A DNA stretch of 64,000 nucleotides, from the NCBI GenBank assembly GCA_964347615.1, contig CAYFZO010000003.1:1-64000 (forward strand). The letters are read 5' to 3'. Both the position numbers and the translations under genes were made by a program. Source of the DNA: CAYFZO01 sp964347615. GTDB taxonomy: Bacteria > Pseudomonadota > Gammaproteobacteria > Poriferisulfidales > Oxydemutatoraceae. Of this stretch, positions 33,322 through 42,875 are shown piece after piece (within the stretch, counting starts at the first letter, position 1; each line of letters starts with the position of its first letter). Under the pieces are notes generated by a model, which was given only the letters and a program-made list of their open reading frames with translations, made no database searches and was not told the origin of the DNA.

Positions 33322-35049
33322 ATGGCCGGCAGAATCCCCTCAAACTTCATAGACGAGCTTCTGGCCAACAGCGACATCGTAGAAGTCATCGGCCGCTTCG
33401 TGCAGCTGCAGAAAAAAGGCCGGGAATACATGGCCTGCTGCCCGTTCCACGAAGAAAAGACGCCGTCGTTTTCGGTCAACCCGCAAAAACAATTTTATTA
33501 CTGCTTCGGTTGCGGGGCGGGCGGAACCGCCGTCAAGTTCCTGATGGAATACCGCAAGATGGACTTCGTCGAAGCGATCGAAACGCTCGCGCAATTCGCC
33601 GGAGTCGAGGTGCCTCGGGAAACAGGCGGCCCGGCGGTCAGCAAACACCGCAAGCAAATCCTCGAGGCGCTCGCCAAGGCGTCCGAGTTTTACCGCGCCA
33701 AACTCGCGGGAACCCCCGCCGCGGGCGAATATCTCGCGCAACGAGGCATCGACAAGAACACCGCGGCGGCTTTCGGCCTGGGATACGCCCCCGAAGGCTT
33801 TGACAAGCTGAAACGGCTTTTCGCGGGCGTCTGCGACGATCGGTTGTTGCTCAAGGCGGGGTTGCTCGGGAAAAACGACGCGACGGGACGCACCTACGAC
33901 AAGTTCCGCAACCGTCTGATGTTCCCGATTCGAGACAAGCAAGGGCACACCGTCGCTTTCGGCGGGCGCGTCCTGAAGAACGAAGACCAGCCGAAATATC
34001 TGAACTCGCCGGAAACCGAGGTCTTTCATAAACGCCGTACGCTTTACGGCGCGTACGAGATAAGAGAAGTCCGAAAACTCGACGAGGTCATCGTCGTCGA
34101 GGGGTACATGGACGTCGTCTCGCTCTTCGCCCACGGCGTCAAAAACACGGTGGCAACGCTCGGAACCGCGGTCACAGGCGAACACCTCCAGCAACTTTTC
34201 CGCCTGTGCGACAAGCTGGTCTTCTGTTTCGACGGAGACCTTGCGGGACGCAAAGCCGCTGCGCGCGCCCTGAGACAGGCACTGCCTCTTTTTCACGACG
34301 GACGCACCGTCCGCTTCATGTTCCTCCCCGAGGGCGAAGACCCCGACAGCTTCATCAAAGCCCGCGGAAAAGAAGCGATGCAAAAGGCCGCCGGTGAAGC
34401 GGCGCCGCTGTCGGTCTTCATGTTCGAGCACTTAAGCGAGACACTGGACCTGTCGCTGCCCGAAGGACGGGCGGCGTTTGCCGAACGCGCGCGGCCGCTG
34501 CTCGCCGAAATCCCGCGCGGTACCTTTCGCGACTTGATCGCCAAAGAGCTTGCAGGCAAAGCGGGCGTCGAAATCGAACACCTGTCCTCGTTCTCTCCGC
34601 AAGCTCAAAAGCCGCGCCCGACGCCGATCGCCGACGGGCGCAAGAGCCTCTATTCGACGGTGCGCGTTGCAGTGGCCCTGCTCTTGTCCGATCCGTCGCT
34701 TGCCGAGCTGGCTTTGCCTCACGACAAAATCCGCGGGATAAAACGCCCCGGAACCAAACTGCTCGCCGACATGCTGGCCCGCGTCGAGCAAAACCCCAAA
34801 ATGACTTCCGCCGCGCTGTTGGAGCATTACCACGGCAGCGAATACGAACAAACCCTGATAGACTTGCTCGGCTGGCCGCCGGTAACAAGCTCAACGACGG
34901 AATTCAAGCACGTGATGCAACATTTGCACAGAGTGCCCGAAGATCAGGAACTCCAGAACCTGATCGAAAAATCAAGGACTCAAGCCCTGAGCGAAAAAGA
35001 GAAAAACGACCTGCGAGCATATTTGAGCCGCAGAGCCGAAGCCCAATGA
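33322..35049 (+). CDS. dnaG: DNA primase
   Basis: A 575-residue primase making RNA primers for replication. The N-terminal zinc finger has CPFHEEKTPSF and YYCFGCGAGG ligands. The catalytic core shows the TOPRIM motifs VIVVEGYMDVVSL and FCFDGDLAGRKAA. The C-terminal helicase-binding region is shorter and less conserved. It starts 11 bp after gltB. Its usual companions rpsU and rpoD are not adjacent: rpsU lies at 18028 and rpoD is absent from the window. Confidence 0.96.
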   Translation: MAGRIPSNFIDELLANSDIVEVIGRFVQLQKKGREYMACCPFHEEKTPSFSVNPQKQFYYCFGCGAGGTAVKFLMEYRKMDFVEAIETLAQFAGVEVPRETGGPAVSKHRKQILEALAKASEFYRAKLAGTPAAGEYLAQRGIDKNTAAAFGLGYAPEGFDKLKRLFAGVCDDRLLLKAGLLGKNDATGRTYDKFRNRLMFPIRDKQGHTVAFGGRVLKNEDQPKYLNSPETEVFHKRRTLYGAYEIREVRKLDEVIVVEGYMDVVSLFAHGVKNTVATLGTAVTGEHLQQLFRLCDKLVFCFDGDLAGRKAAARALRQALPLFHDGRTVRFMFLPEGEDPDSFIKARGKEAMQKAAGEAAPLSVFMFEHLSETLDLSLPEGRAAFAERARPLLAEIPRGTFRDLIAKELAGKAGVEIEHLSSFSPQAQKPRPTPIADGRKSLYSTVRVAVALLLSDPSLAELALPHDKIRGIKRPGTKLLADMLARVEQNPKMTSAALLEHYHGSEYEQTLIDLLGWPPVTSSTTEFKHVMQHLHRVPEDQELQNLIEKSRTQALSEKEKNDLRAYLSRRAEAQ

Positions 35050-35132
35050 CGCCCTTGCGCAACGAGCTTTAACCAAACACCGCGATCAAACTTCCAATCC
35101 GAAACAACAAACCGCCCACAAGGAGAAACAAC

Positions 35133-36158
35133 ATGAAACTCGCACAGCTGCCCGTCGCAGCCACCGCCTTTGCACTGATTTCCGTCGCCGCGACCGCGGG
35201 CACGCTCGAAAACGCGAAATCGCGCGGCGCGGTGCGCTGCGGCGTGAACAGCGACGTCCCGGGGTTTTCCGCACTCGACGACAAAGGCAAGATGCGCGGG
35301 ATCGACGCCGACGTCTGCTACGCCGTCGCCGCGGCGACCTTAGGCCAGGCCGACAAGGTCCAGTTCGTCCCGCTGACCGCGAAAGAACGTTTTTCCGCGC
35401 TTTCCAACGGCGAGGTGGACCTGCTGAGCCGCAACACGACCCACACCCTGCTCCGTGACGCCACGCTCGGCATCAACTTCACCTACTACAACTTCATAGA
35501 CGGCCAAGGTTTCATGGTCAAGAAAAACCTCGGCGTCAAAAGCGCCGACGAGCTCGACGGCGCACGAATCTGCGTGCACGCGGGCACCACCACCGAACTC
35601 AACCTCGCCGATTATTTCCGCACCCGCGGCATGAAGTTCAAACCCAAGAGCTACGACACCGCGGTACAGACCCGCGAAGGCTATGAAGGCGGGGCTTGCG
35701 ACGCCTTGACGTCGGACAAGTCGCAGCTGGCGGCGCTGCGCAGCGAAATCAAAAACCCGAACGATTCGATCATCTTGCCGGAAACCATTTCCAAGGAACC
35801 GCTCGGCCCCGCGGTGCGCCAGGGCGACGACGTCTGGTTCAACCTCGTCAAATGGGTGCTTTTCGCAATGATCAACGCCGAGGAGCTCGGCGTGACTTCC
35901 AAGAACGCCGCGCAGATGACCAAAAGCGACGACCCCCGCATCAGACGCCTGCTCGGAACCGAAGGCGAAATGTGCGCCGCCATCCACAAGTCGCTGCCCG
36001 CCGGCTGCTTTTACGACGTGATTTCCCAGGTCGGCAACTACGGCGAAATCTACGAGGCGAACGTCGGCGAAAACACTCCGCTCGGGTTGCGTCGCAGCGG
36101 CAGCGTCAACGACCTCTGGACCCGCGGCGGCCTGATTTACGCCCCGCCGATCCGCTGA
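35133..36158 (+). CDS. aapJ: Amino-acid ABC transporter, periplasmic binding protein
   Basis: A 341-residue solute-binding protein. An N-terminal signal peptide (hydrophobic to about residue 22, ending AATAG) is followed by the family start GTLENAKSRGAVRCGVN, then GIDADVCYAVAAATLG and DLLSRNTTHTLLRD. It matches the AapJ/BztA group that delivers several L-amino acids. A good Shine-Dalgarno (AAGGAG at 35120-35125) precedes it. It is first of a complete four-gene operon. Confidence 0.93.
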   Translation: MKLAQLPVAATAFALISVAATAGTLENAKSRGAVRCGVNSDVPGFSALDDKGKMRGIDADVCYAVAAATLGQADKVQFVPLTAKERFSALSNGEVDLLSRNTTHTLLRDATLGINFTYYNFIDGQGFMVKKNLGVKSADELDGARICVHAGTTTELNLADYFRTRGMKFKPKSYDTAVQTREGYEGGACDALTSDKSQLAALRSEIKNPNDSIILPETISKEPLGPAVRQGDDVWFNLVKWVLFAMINAEELGVTSKNAAQMTKSDDPRIRRLLGTEGEMCAAIHKSLPAGCFYDVISQVGNYGEIYEANVGENTPLGLRRSGSVNDLWTRGGLIYAPPIR

Positions 36159-36191
36159 CGCAAGGCGGGGAGGACCCGCGCCTGACGGTTG

Positions 36192-37403
36192 ATGCAAACG
36201 CCGCCGGATCCAGCTTCGCCCCCCTTCAAAACGGCGCGCGTCCCGTGGCGCCACGACCCGAAAGTACGCGCACTCTTCTTTCAGATCGTCATCGTCGCCG
36301 CGCTCGGGTGGGCGATTTACGCGTTGCTGTCGAACGCCGCCGAAAACATGGCGGCGCGCGGCAAGCTGATTTCCTTCTCCTTCTTCGACGAAGTCGCACC
36401 TTTCGGCGTCGGGTTCTCCCCTTTCTGGAACTTTCAACTCGGACAAAGCAACTATTGGGAAGTCTTCGTCATCGCGATCCAAAACACGATTCTGGTGAGC
36501 GTCGCCGGCATCGTCACCGCGACGATTCTCGGCTTCATCCTCGGCGTCGCGCGGCTGTCCCCGAATTGGATCGTCTCGAAGCTCGCCTCGCTGTACATCG
36601 AGGTCTTTCGCAACGTGCCGCTGCTGCTGCAGATCTTCTTCTGGTACGTCGCGGTGTTCCTGCCGGCACTGCCGCCGCCGCGGCAAAGCTGGACCTTGGG
36701 CGCGGGGTTCGCGCTGAACAAGGAAGGCGCCTACCTGCCGCGCCTGCTGGTCGAGTCGCCCGGTGGGCTGCTCGCTTACGGCCTGATACTGGTCGGCACG
36801 GTCGCAGGCGTCGTCTTGTTCCTGCGCTGGGCGAGACGGCAACGGGAAAAAACCGGACAACGGCTTCCTCCGTGGTGGGCGGCAATCACGATCGTCGCCG
36901 GCGCCGGAGGCGGTTATTTCATCGCGGGCTCGCCGCTCGCGCTTGAATACCCCGAGTTGCAAAGGTTCACCTACGAAGGCGGCGTCAACCTGAGCACGTC
37001 CTTCGCGGTGATGTGGATTGCGCTTTCGACCTACACCGCGGCGTTTATCGGAGAAAACGTGCGCGGCGGCATCCTCGCGGTCTCGCACGGACAAACCGAA
37101 GCCGCTTACGCGCTGGGACTCGGTCGCGGCACGACCTTGCGTCTTGTCGTCATCCCGCAGGCGATGCGTGTCATCATCCCGCCGACGATTTCCCAATACC
37201 TGAACCTGACGAAGAACTCCTCGCTCGCCATCGCGGTCGCCTACGAAGAACTCTCGGCGTTGTGGATGGGCGTCTCCCTCAACCAAACCGGGCAGGAAAT
37301 CCTGATTATCGCAACCGCGATGGCGGTGTACCTGTCGCTGTCGCTGCTGACTTCGGCGTTTCTGAATTGGTACAACAAACACACCAAACCGGCGGAGCAC
37401 TGA
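36192..37403 (+). CDS. aapQ: Amino-acid ABC transporter permease, AapQ type
   Basis: A 403-residue inner-membrane permease of the polar amino-acid uptake family. It has an N-terminal TM helix, the extended periplasmic-loop insertion typical of AapQ/BztB, and the permease consensus around EVFRNVPLLLQIFFWY and EAAYALGLGRGTTLRLVVIPQAMR (the ATPase-contact EAA loop). It starts ATG at 36192 (a TTG one codon earlier is in frame). It lies 33 bp after aapJ. Confidence 0.92.
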   Translation: MQTPPDPASPPFKTARVPWRHDPKVRALFFQIVIVAALGWAIYALLSNAAENMAARGKLISFSFFDEVAPFGVGFSPFWNFQLGQSNYWEVFVIAIQNTILVSVAGIVTATILGFILGVARLSPNWIVSKLASLYIEVFRNVPLLLQIFFWYVAVFLPALPPPRQSWTLGAGFALNKEGAYLPRLLVESPGGLLAYGLILVGTVAGVVLFLRWARRQREKTGQRLPPWWAAITIVAGAGGGYFIAGSPLALEYPELQRFTYEGGVNLSTSFAVMWIALSTYTAAFIGENVRGGILAVSHGQTEAAYALGLGRGTTLRLVVIPQAMRVIIPPTISQYLNLTKNSSLAIAVAYEELSALWMGVSLNQTGQEILIIATAMAVYLSLSLLTSAFLNWYNKHTKPAEH

Positions 37404-37469
37404 AGTGCGTCTCCCGCGTCAACCAACGCCGAACCGCCTTGAACGTCGCAACGGACGGCGGGACAAGCC

Positions 37470-38615
37470 GTGAATGCTGCGCCGCTTAAGTTCGAGTTGA
37501 AACCCGACCTGCCGCCGCCGCGTGCAACGACCGGCGTGCTCGGATGGATGCGGGCCAGCTTGTTCTCCTCGGCGTTCAACACTGCGCTGACCCTGATTGC
37601 CGCGTGGTTGTTGTGGAAGCTCATCCCGCCGCTGGTCGAATGGCTGTTCCTCAACGCGACGATCGGCGGCGACAGCCGCGCTGCCTGCGAAACGCAATCG
37701 GCCTCGGGCGAGGCGGTTGATCGCCCTGGCGCGTGCTGGACCTTCATCAAGGTGCGCTTCCTGCAAATCGCGTTCGGCCTTTTTTACGGCGCAAACCCCG
37801 ACCAAGTCTGGCGCCCGGTAGCGACGTTCGCTTTGCTCGCCGCGCAAATCGGGCTGCTGGTCGCACCCGGCTTTCGCTTCAAACCGCAGCTCGGCGCGTT
37901 CGTCGTGCTCGTCTTCCCGTTCATCGGCTACGCGTTGCTTCACGGCGAATGGCTGGGTTTGCCGGTCGCCGAAACCAGCAGCTGGGGCGGCTTCATGCTG
38001 ACCCTGGTACTCGCCGCAATCGGCATCGCCGGCGCGTTGCCCCTCGGCATCCTGCTCGCGCTCGGACGCGCTTCGGACTTGCCGTTGATACGCGCCGTGT
38101 GCATCGTGTTCATCGAGTCCATCCGCGGCGTGCCGCTGATTACGCTGCTGTTCATGGCGTCCAACATGCTGCCGCTGTTCTTCCCCGCCGAGGTGGACTT
38201 CGACAAAGTCGCGCGCGCGCTGATCGCAATCACGCTGTTTCAGTCGGCCTACACCGCCGAGGCTATCCGCGGCGGACTGCAGGCAATCCCGAAAGGGCAG
38301 CACGAAGCCGCCGACGCGGCGGGACTCGGCTACTGGAAGAAAACCGCGCTTATCGTCCTGCCGCAGGCACTGAAGATAGCCATACCGGGGATAGTCAACA
38401 CTTTCATCGCGCTGTTCAAGGACACCACGCTGGTCGGCATCATCGGCCTGCTCGACCTGCTCGGCATCTCGCAAGCGGCGTCGCGTTCGACCGAATGGAA
38501 AGGGTATGATTTCGAAGGCTACGTCTTCGCCGCGCTGCTTTACTTCATGTTCTGCTACGGCATGTCGCGCTACAGCCAATCACTCGAACGCAAACTGGAA
38601 ACGGGGCGAACTTGA
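37470..38615 (+). CDS. aapM: Amino-acid ABC transporter permease, AapM type
   Basis: A 381-residue partner permease starting at GTG 37470. It has several hydrophobic helices and the consensus blocks FIESIRGVPLITLLFMASNMLPLF and KGQHEAADAAGLGYWKKTALIVLPQAL (EAA loop). AapM/BztC proteins pair with AapQ/BztB to form the heterodimeric channel. It sits 66 bp after aapQ and just before the ATPase gene. Confidence 0.92.
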   Translation: MNAAPLKFELKPDLPPPRATTGVLGWMRASLFSSAFNTALTLIAAWLLWKLIPPLVEWLFLNATIGGDSRAACETQSASGEAVDRPGACWTFIKVRFLQIAFGLFYGANPDQVWRPVATFALLAAQIGLLVAPGFRFKPQLGAFVVLVFPFIGYALLHGEWLGLPVAETSSWGGFMLTLVLAAIGIAGALPLGILLALGRASDLPLIRAVCIVFIESIRGVPLITLLFMASNMLPLFFPAEVDFDKVARALIAITLFQSAYTAEAIRGGLQAIPKGQHEAADAAGLGYWKKTALIVLPQALKIAIPGIVNTFIALFKDTTLVGIIGLLDLLGISQAASRSTEWKGYDFEGYVFAALLYFMFCYGMSRYSQSLERKLETGRT

Positions 38616-38631
38616 CCGCAACGCACAAACC

Positions 38632-39378
38632 ATGACCGGCAACAAACCCATCATACAGATGCGCGGCGTCAACAAATGGTACGGCAGGTTTCACGTGCTC
38701 AAGGACGTAGACCTGGAATTCGACGCGGGCGAACGCATCGTCATCTGCGGCCCCTCGGGCAGCGGCAAATCAACCCTGATCCGCTGCCTCAACCACCTCG
38801 AACGCCACCAGCAAGGGCGGATTGTCGTGAACGACGTCGAACTCACCGACGACGTCAAAAGGATCGACGAGATCCGCAGCGAGGTCGGCATGGTGTTTCA
38901 GAGCTTCAACCTGTTCCCGCACCTGACGGTGCTGCAGAACCTGACGCTTGCGCCGATCTGGGTGCGCAAGACGCCGAGGAAAGAAGCCGAGAAGACCGCG
39001 ATGCACTACCTGGAGCGCGTCAAGATTCCTGAGCAGGCCGGCAAATACCCCGGGCAGCTGTCGGGCGGGCAGCAACAACGCGTCGCCATCGCGCGCGCGC
39101 TGTGCATGAAGCCGAAGATCATGCTGTTCGACGAGCCGACCTCGGCGCTCGACCCTGAGATGATCAAGGAAGTGCTCGACGTCGTGATCGAACTGGCACG
39201 CGACGGCATGACGATGCTTTGCGTCACCCACGAGATGGGCTTCGCGCGCACCGTCGCAGATCGCATCATCTTCATGGACGAAGGACAGATTGTCGAGGAA
39301 AACGAACCCGAAGCGTTCTTCGACCATCCGCGGAACGAACGCACCAAGCTGTTTCTGAGCCGGATCTTGTCGAAGTGA
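38632..39378 (+). CDS. aapP: Amino-acid ABC transporter ATP-binding protein
   Basis: A 248-residue ABC ATPase. Walker A is GPSGSGKSTLIRCLNHLE, the Q-loop is VFQSFNLFPHLTV, the signature is LSGGQQQRVAIARAL, Walker B is IMLFDEPTSALDPE, and the switch His is in VTHEMGFAR. The frame is open from 38506 (overlapping aapM), but MTGNKPIIQMRGVNKWYG at 38632 matches the family start. It completes the aapJQMP operon. The restriction-modification island begins 12 bp after its stop, on the opposite strand. Confidence 0.95.
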   Translation: MTGNKPIIQMRGVNKWYGRFHVLKDVDLEFDAGERIVICGPSGSGKSTLIRCLNHLERHQQGRIVVNDVELTDDVKRIDEIRSEVGMVFQSFNLFPHLTVLQNLTLAPIWVRKTPRKEAEKTAMHYLERVKIPEQAGKYPGQLSGGQQQRVAIARALCMKPKIMLFDEPTSALDPEMIKEVLDVVIELARDGMTMLCVTHEMGFARTVADRIIFMDEGQIVEENEPEAFFDHPRNERTKLFLSRILSK

Positions 39379-39390
39379 TTTCGAAAGAAT

Positions 39391-40119
39391 TTATTTCCCG
39401 GAATTGAACTCTACGAGCTTATCCCAGTCAATGTCACCGTCCCTCTTACAAAAACCGTCAACAAACTCCCTCGTGAATTTGTTAATCACTCTGGCGTAAG
39501 ACTCCAAAAATTTATCGTTTCTCTCTTTGGCTTGATGACCCAGCGGCTCAATTATTGAGCGATATAAATCTTCCTCGCCCGATATGAACTCCCAAAACAC
39601 TTGACCACAATACTTGAAATATTCCCCTTTGTCGGGTCTATTGTCCTTTCCATAACAACAGCCGTTGACGGCACGAACGTCAATGTCTGAACTGCTCGTT
39701 CTCAAGGTCCTCCTAGCCCGAGCAAAGTCCGATTTCATCTTTTTGACTTGGCTGCTGTTCCCCCAGTTTGGCCCGGATTTAATCGCCACAATATAACGCG
39801 CGTCGTTTCTGTCGAACTCGAGATCAATCCCCTGAACGCCCGATTTCCACCCGCCGTAGACTTTCTTATTCACAAAAATGACCAGCCCCTCAAGCCAATT
39901 CCCGAAAATCGTTTCTTCTTGAGAGGATATAAAGGCGTCCGCGAGACTTTTGACAATGCTCTCAGACGTCAACAGGTACTTTGCCTTGAATAAGTACGGA
40001 TTTTTCTTGCGCAGAACGTCTCTGAGTTTCAACTTCTGCAGACGATCGACCCGTTTCCGGTGAAAGTCTCCGATGTGATTTTCAACGTATTGCGTGACGT
40101 CGGCTGTCTTTAGCTTCAT
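39391..40119 (-). CDS. PmeII-family type II restriction endonuclease
   Basis: A 242-residue protein closely resembling the PmeII family of restriction enzymes. Conserved blocks are IGDFHRKRVDRLQKLKL, SQEETIFGNWLEGL, VYGGWKSGVQGIDLEF followed by YIVAIKSGPNWGNSSQ (catalytic Asp and the I-K of a PD-(D/E)XK site), AVNGCCYGKDNRPDKGEYF and GQVFWEFISGEEDLY. A GTG at 40140 is also in frame; ATG at 40119 is chosen because it matches the family start. Either way it overlaps the end of the methyltransferase gene, so the two are one operon. Recognition sequence is unknown. Confidence 0.85.
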   Translation of the reverse strand: MKLKTADVTQYVENHIGDFHRKRVDRLQKLKLRDVLRKKNPYLFKAKYLLTSESIVKSLADAFISSQEETIFGNWLEGLVIFVNKKVYGGWKSGVQGIDLEFDRNDARYIVAIKSGPNWGNSSQVKKMKSDFARARRTLRTSSSDIDVRAVNGCCYGKDNRPDKGEYFKYCGQVFWEFISGEEDLYRSIIEPLGHQAKERNDKFLESYARVINKFTREFVDGFCKRDGDIDWDKLVEFNSGK

Positions 40120-40960
40120 GGTATTCAGGTTTTTTCTCACACAACGTCAACTTTGTCGGCTGAATACATTGCTTCACGGCCTCACAATACTCCGGAACTA
40201 TTTCTATGCCGATGGAGTGTCTGTTCATCCTTTGAGCGACGATATTGGTAGTCCCTGCCCCCATAAACGGATCCAAAACCGTATCGCCTGGTTGCGTAAA
40301 GAGTTTGATAAACCATTCCGGCAAACCTTCAGGAAATACGGCGCTGTGATTTCTATTGCCGCACTCCGTCGCAATGTGTAAAACGTTGGTCGGGTAAGCC
40401 CTGTCCCGTACCAACCAGTTGGAAATGTTTTTCCCGAACCCGCTGCCGACTTTCGAGTGATCTCTTTTCTTGTCCGTTTCACTCAGCTTCCTCAGGCGAG
40501 TCTTTGCCCAATCTCCCATCGGAACCATGACTTCCTCTTGGTACATGTTGAAAGCCCGCTGCTTATTGAATTGGAGCAACCGCTCCCAAGCGTCCCTGAA
40601 CCGATTTGGCCATTTGCCCGGATAACAATTCTTTTTGTGCCAGATAAATTCCTCCGTCCAAAGCCAGCCTTGTTTTCTCATCTCTAAAATCAGCTCTATG
40701 GTGTAGATTCCACGTTCGCCTTTCACCACCCGTTCCTTGATATTCAGGATGAACGTGCCGGTCGGTTTCAGCACTCTGAACAGCTGCCGCGAAATAGGCA
40801 AAAACCACTCGACGTATTTATCCGGACGAATCCCGCCGTAAGTGCTTCTTCGTTGGTCGGTATAAGGCGGCGACGTTACAATCAAATCAACCGAATCATT
40901 GGGAATGCTTTTAAGGACCTCCCGACTGTCGCCGGTATAAATATCCGTTTGTATTTCCAC
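40082..40960 (-). CDS. Site-specific DNA methyltransferase (TSPPY type) of the PmeII-like system
   Basis: A 292-residue beta-class amino methyltransferase. The catalytic motif comes first (LIVTSPPYTDQRR), a form usual for N4-cytosine enzymes but also seen in adenine enzymes, and the SAM motif comes late (VLDPFMGAGTTNIVAQ, then GIEIVPEYCEAV). It precedes and overlaps the endonuclease gene and presumably protects the same site. Base composition is AT-richer than the chromosome around it. Confidence 0.88.
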   Translation of the reverse strand: MEIQTDIYTGDSREVLKSIPNDSVDLIVTSPPYTDQRRSTYGGIRPDKYVEWFLPISRQLFRVLKPTGTFILNIKERVVKGERGIYTIELILEMRKQGWLWTEEFIWHKKNCYPGKWPNRFRDAWERLLQFNKQRAFNMYQEEVMVPMGDWAKTRLRKLSETDKKRDHSKVGSGFGKNISNWLVRDRAYPTNVLHIATECGNRNHSAVFPEGLPEWFIKLFTQPGDTVLDPFMGAGTTNIVAQRMNRHSIGIEIVPEYCEAVKQCIQPTKLTLCEKKPEYHEAKDSRRHAIR

Positions 40961-41241
40961 GTCCTTAGAAAAGCCGTTTAATCAAAGGTATGAGCGGGCT
41001 GATTATACCATCCCGCCATCCTCTCAAAAATCTTCTGTACGGGTTCAGGACATATGAGACAAAAGACCCCCTTTTCAAACAGCCATTGCCGCCGCTTTCG
41101 GGCTCATACACTCTCTGTGGTTTTGCGCCCGCAAAATTCACACGCCTAAAAAAGCGGCGGTATTCAGAAACCGCATGCTCCGAAGAATCCTTTTCTCTAA
41201 GAGCATCGTGGAAGAAGAACCATGAACAAGTCCCTATCACT
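40961..41241. other. Intergenic stretch between the two RM systems (281 bp)
   Basis: No convincing gene. Two overlapping open frames on opposite strands cover it, but neither resembles a known protein or shows a good start. It must carry the promoter of the TSPPY methyltransferase operon, which cannot be pinned down by eye. Confidence 0.5.
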
Positions 41242-42021
41242 TCATATCTTGAAACTTCTAATCGCCTTGTCGTAGACAAACAATCTATCTTCAATTTTCT
41301 TATCAACTTCCTTCGACATCCTCTTTAACTCTCTAAGGATTTTTTCCCCGTTAAAACGGCATTTGATTTGTTTGTAATGCAAATCGCTATCCGTTCTGAT
41401 TTCTATTTCCCCAACGTTCAACGCCTTAGTGCCAGACTTGACCCTGAATATGACTTTTTGACTGTCATACTCTCCTTGCCTCCTCCCTCGTGAATTACCG
41501 ACTTCTAAAATCTCTGACAAGTTTTCTACAACGTCCTCTTGTGCGAACACGTGAAAATCATCTCCGTTTCCACGGTTAACAGAAAGATAATTTACTTCCC
41601 CTCCATTAAACATGGATTTACTTAAAAATACCGCCAGTGATCCATTCTCTTGAAGAGCCCGCGCCAACTTTTCCATCGGGGCTTGTAAAGCTTTCTTTAT
41701 CTCATGCTTATTACTTTTATAAGTATTCCTGTCATCAGGGAAGACGTCCAGACACTCAACCATCGGATCTCTTAATCCTTTTAACCCACGAAAGATTGTG
41801 TTCTGCTCCAACCGACTTCTTGCATAAAGAAAAATCTGCCACCATTGCCCACCCTTTACGGAATGAGTCCGATGCTTTTTATCTATAACGTCTTTTTTGT
41901 CCGTTTGTGCTCCTCGATTAACTTCCCCACCTATCAGTTCAGCGAAACGATGCTCTCTCTTATGCCCCTCGGTTTTCTTTTGTGAAGCCTGCTCGGAAGT
42001 CATGGCGCGTTTTTTGGGCAT
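41242..42021 (-). CDS. Putative restriction endonuclease subunit, paralogue 2
   Basis: A 259-residue protein not matched to a named family. It is clearly paralogous to the gene just upstream: MTSEQASQKK...GH, FAELIGGEVNRG, KKDVIDKKHRTHSVKGG, IFLYARSRLEQNT and the late YDSQKVIFR and EIEIRTD segments all have counterparts there. The KDVID...HSVK stretch resembles a PD-(D/E)XK nuclease core with Ser in place of the acidic residue. It is third in an operon after a D12 methyltransferase. Nuclease function is inferred from context and motif. It is AT-rich relative to the chromosome. Confidence 0.6.
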   Translation of the reverse strand: MPKKRAMTSEQASQKKTEGHKREHRFAELIGGEVNRGAQTDKKDVIDKKHRTHSVKGGQWWQIFLYARSRLEQNTIFRGLKGLRDPMVECLDVFPDDRNTYKSNKHEIKKALQAPMEKLARALQENGSLAVFLSKSMFNGGEVNYLSVNRGNGDDFHVFAQEDVVENLSEILEVGNSRGRRQGEYDSQKVIFRVKSGTKALNVGEIEIRTDSDLHYKQIKCRFNGEKILRELKRMSKEVDKKIEDRLFVYDKAIRSFKI

Positions 42022-42068
42022 TTATATCTTCTCCGATTTCATTCCTAGATTACTTTTCTTCCTTGGTT

Positions 42069-42875
42069 TTACTCTTCCCGTGAATTATCCCGCTTAATTC
42101 TCAACTTACGTGCATCACCGTAAGCAGTAACTTGCAGCCCCAACCGTTTGATTGGAGTTATATTCTTTTGGAGTAAATCAAGTACGCTTTTCGCATCGAA
42201 CCACATCTTAACTTCCCGGTAGTGATAGGGGTCAGTCCGTATCTCAATCTCTGCAATATTTACTTCTGTTCGAAAAATCACTTTCTGTGCATCCATTTGT
42301 GTGGCGTTACGGGCACGCGAGTTTTCTACCGATACATGAGAAGAGATGGTTTTCACGGCTTCTTTAACGTCAAACACGTGAAAACGTTTATCAGCAATAT
42401 CTGCCCACCTTTGATCAACGTCAGGCGGAAGAATAGCCCAGTAATCCACTTCTCCAGCTTCAAATGCAGTCTTGAGAAAAAACGCCTCTAGCAGCTTAGG
42501 CTTAGAGATTTCAGCAGAAAGAGCGCGCATAGGCTGCTGGAGAGCCCGCTTAGCGCCATCAACGTCATCTTGCCTTTCCTTTCTAGTTGCCGGCATGGAA
42601 TCAATACAGGCTATCATCAGTTCAGCAATATCGCCGAGAGCACGTAGCATCGTATTGTTTTCAAGCCGACTTCTACTGTAAAGAAACATTTGCCATTTCT
42701 TCCCGGATTTTACTGAGTGCGTTTCGTCCCTGGAATCTATCACGTCTTTTTTCCGCGTATGCCCACTCCGACTCACTCTTCCACCAATAATATCGGCATA
42801 ATGTCTCTCATTTATATGCCCGGCAGCCCGAGTGATGGAAGCCGCCTCGGACGTCATTCCTTTTGGAAGGCTCAT
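42069..42875 (-). CDS. Putative restriction endonuclease subunit, paralogue 1
   Basis: A 268-residue protein related to the next gene downstream, sharing MTSEAASITRAAGH, YADIIGGRVSRSG, KKDVIDSRDETHSVKSG, MFLYSRSRLENNT, DAQKVIFR and EIEIRTD. The putative catalytic residues (D in KKDVID, K in HSVK) are kept in both copies. Its ATG overlaps the stop of the D12 methyltransferase (ATGA), indicating translational coupling. The middle region between the shared blocks differs most, as expected if the two subunits read different half-sites. Function is inferred. Confidence 0.6.
   Translation of the reverse strand: MSLPKGMTSEAASITRAAGHINERHYADIIGGRVSRSGHTRKKDVIDSRDETHSVKSGKKWQMFLYSRSRLENNTMLRALGDIAELMIACIDSMPATRKERQDDVDGAKRALQQPMRALSAEISKPKLLEAFFLKTAFEAGEVDYWAILPPDVDQRWADIADKRFHVFDVKEAVKTISSHVSVENSRARNATQMDAQKVIFRTEVNIAEIEIRTDPYHYREVKMWFDAKSVLDLLQKNITPIKRLGLQVTAYGDARKLRIKRDNSREE

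Noticed and set aside
31766..33343. 525-codon open frame antisense to gltB
   Set aside because: It is the complement of highly conserved gltB sequence; long antisense frames are expected in GC-rich coding DNA. No start signal or family features.
35340..37400. 686-codon open frame antisense to aapJ and aapQ
   Set aside because: Same reason: it mirrors well-identified transporter genes and has low-complexity composition.
40965..41328. Overlapping open frames on both strands between the RM systems
   Set aside because: Neither has a ribosome site or recognisable features; they overlap each other and the end of the nuclease-like gene.
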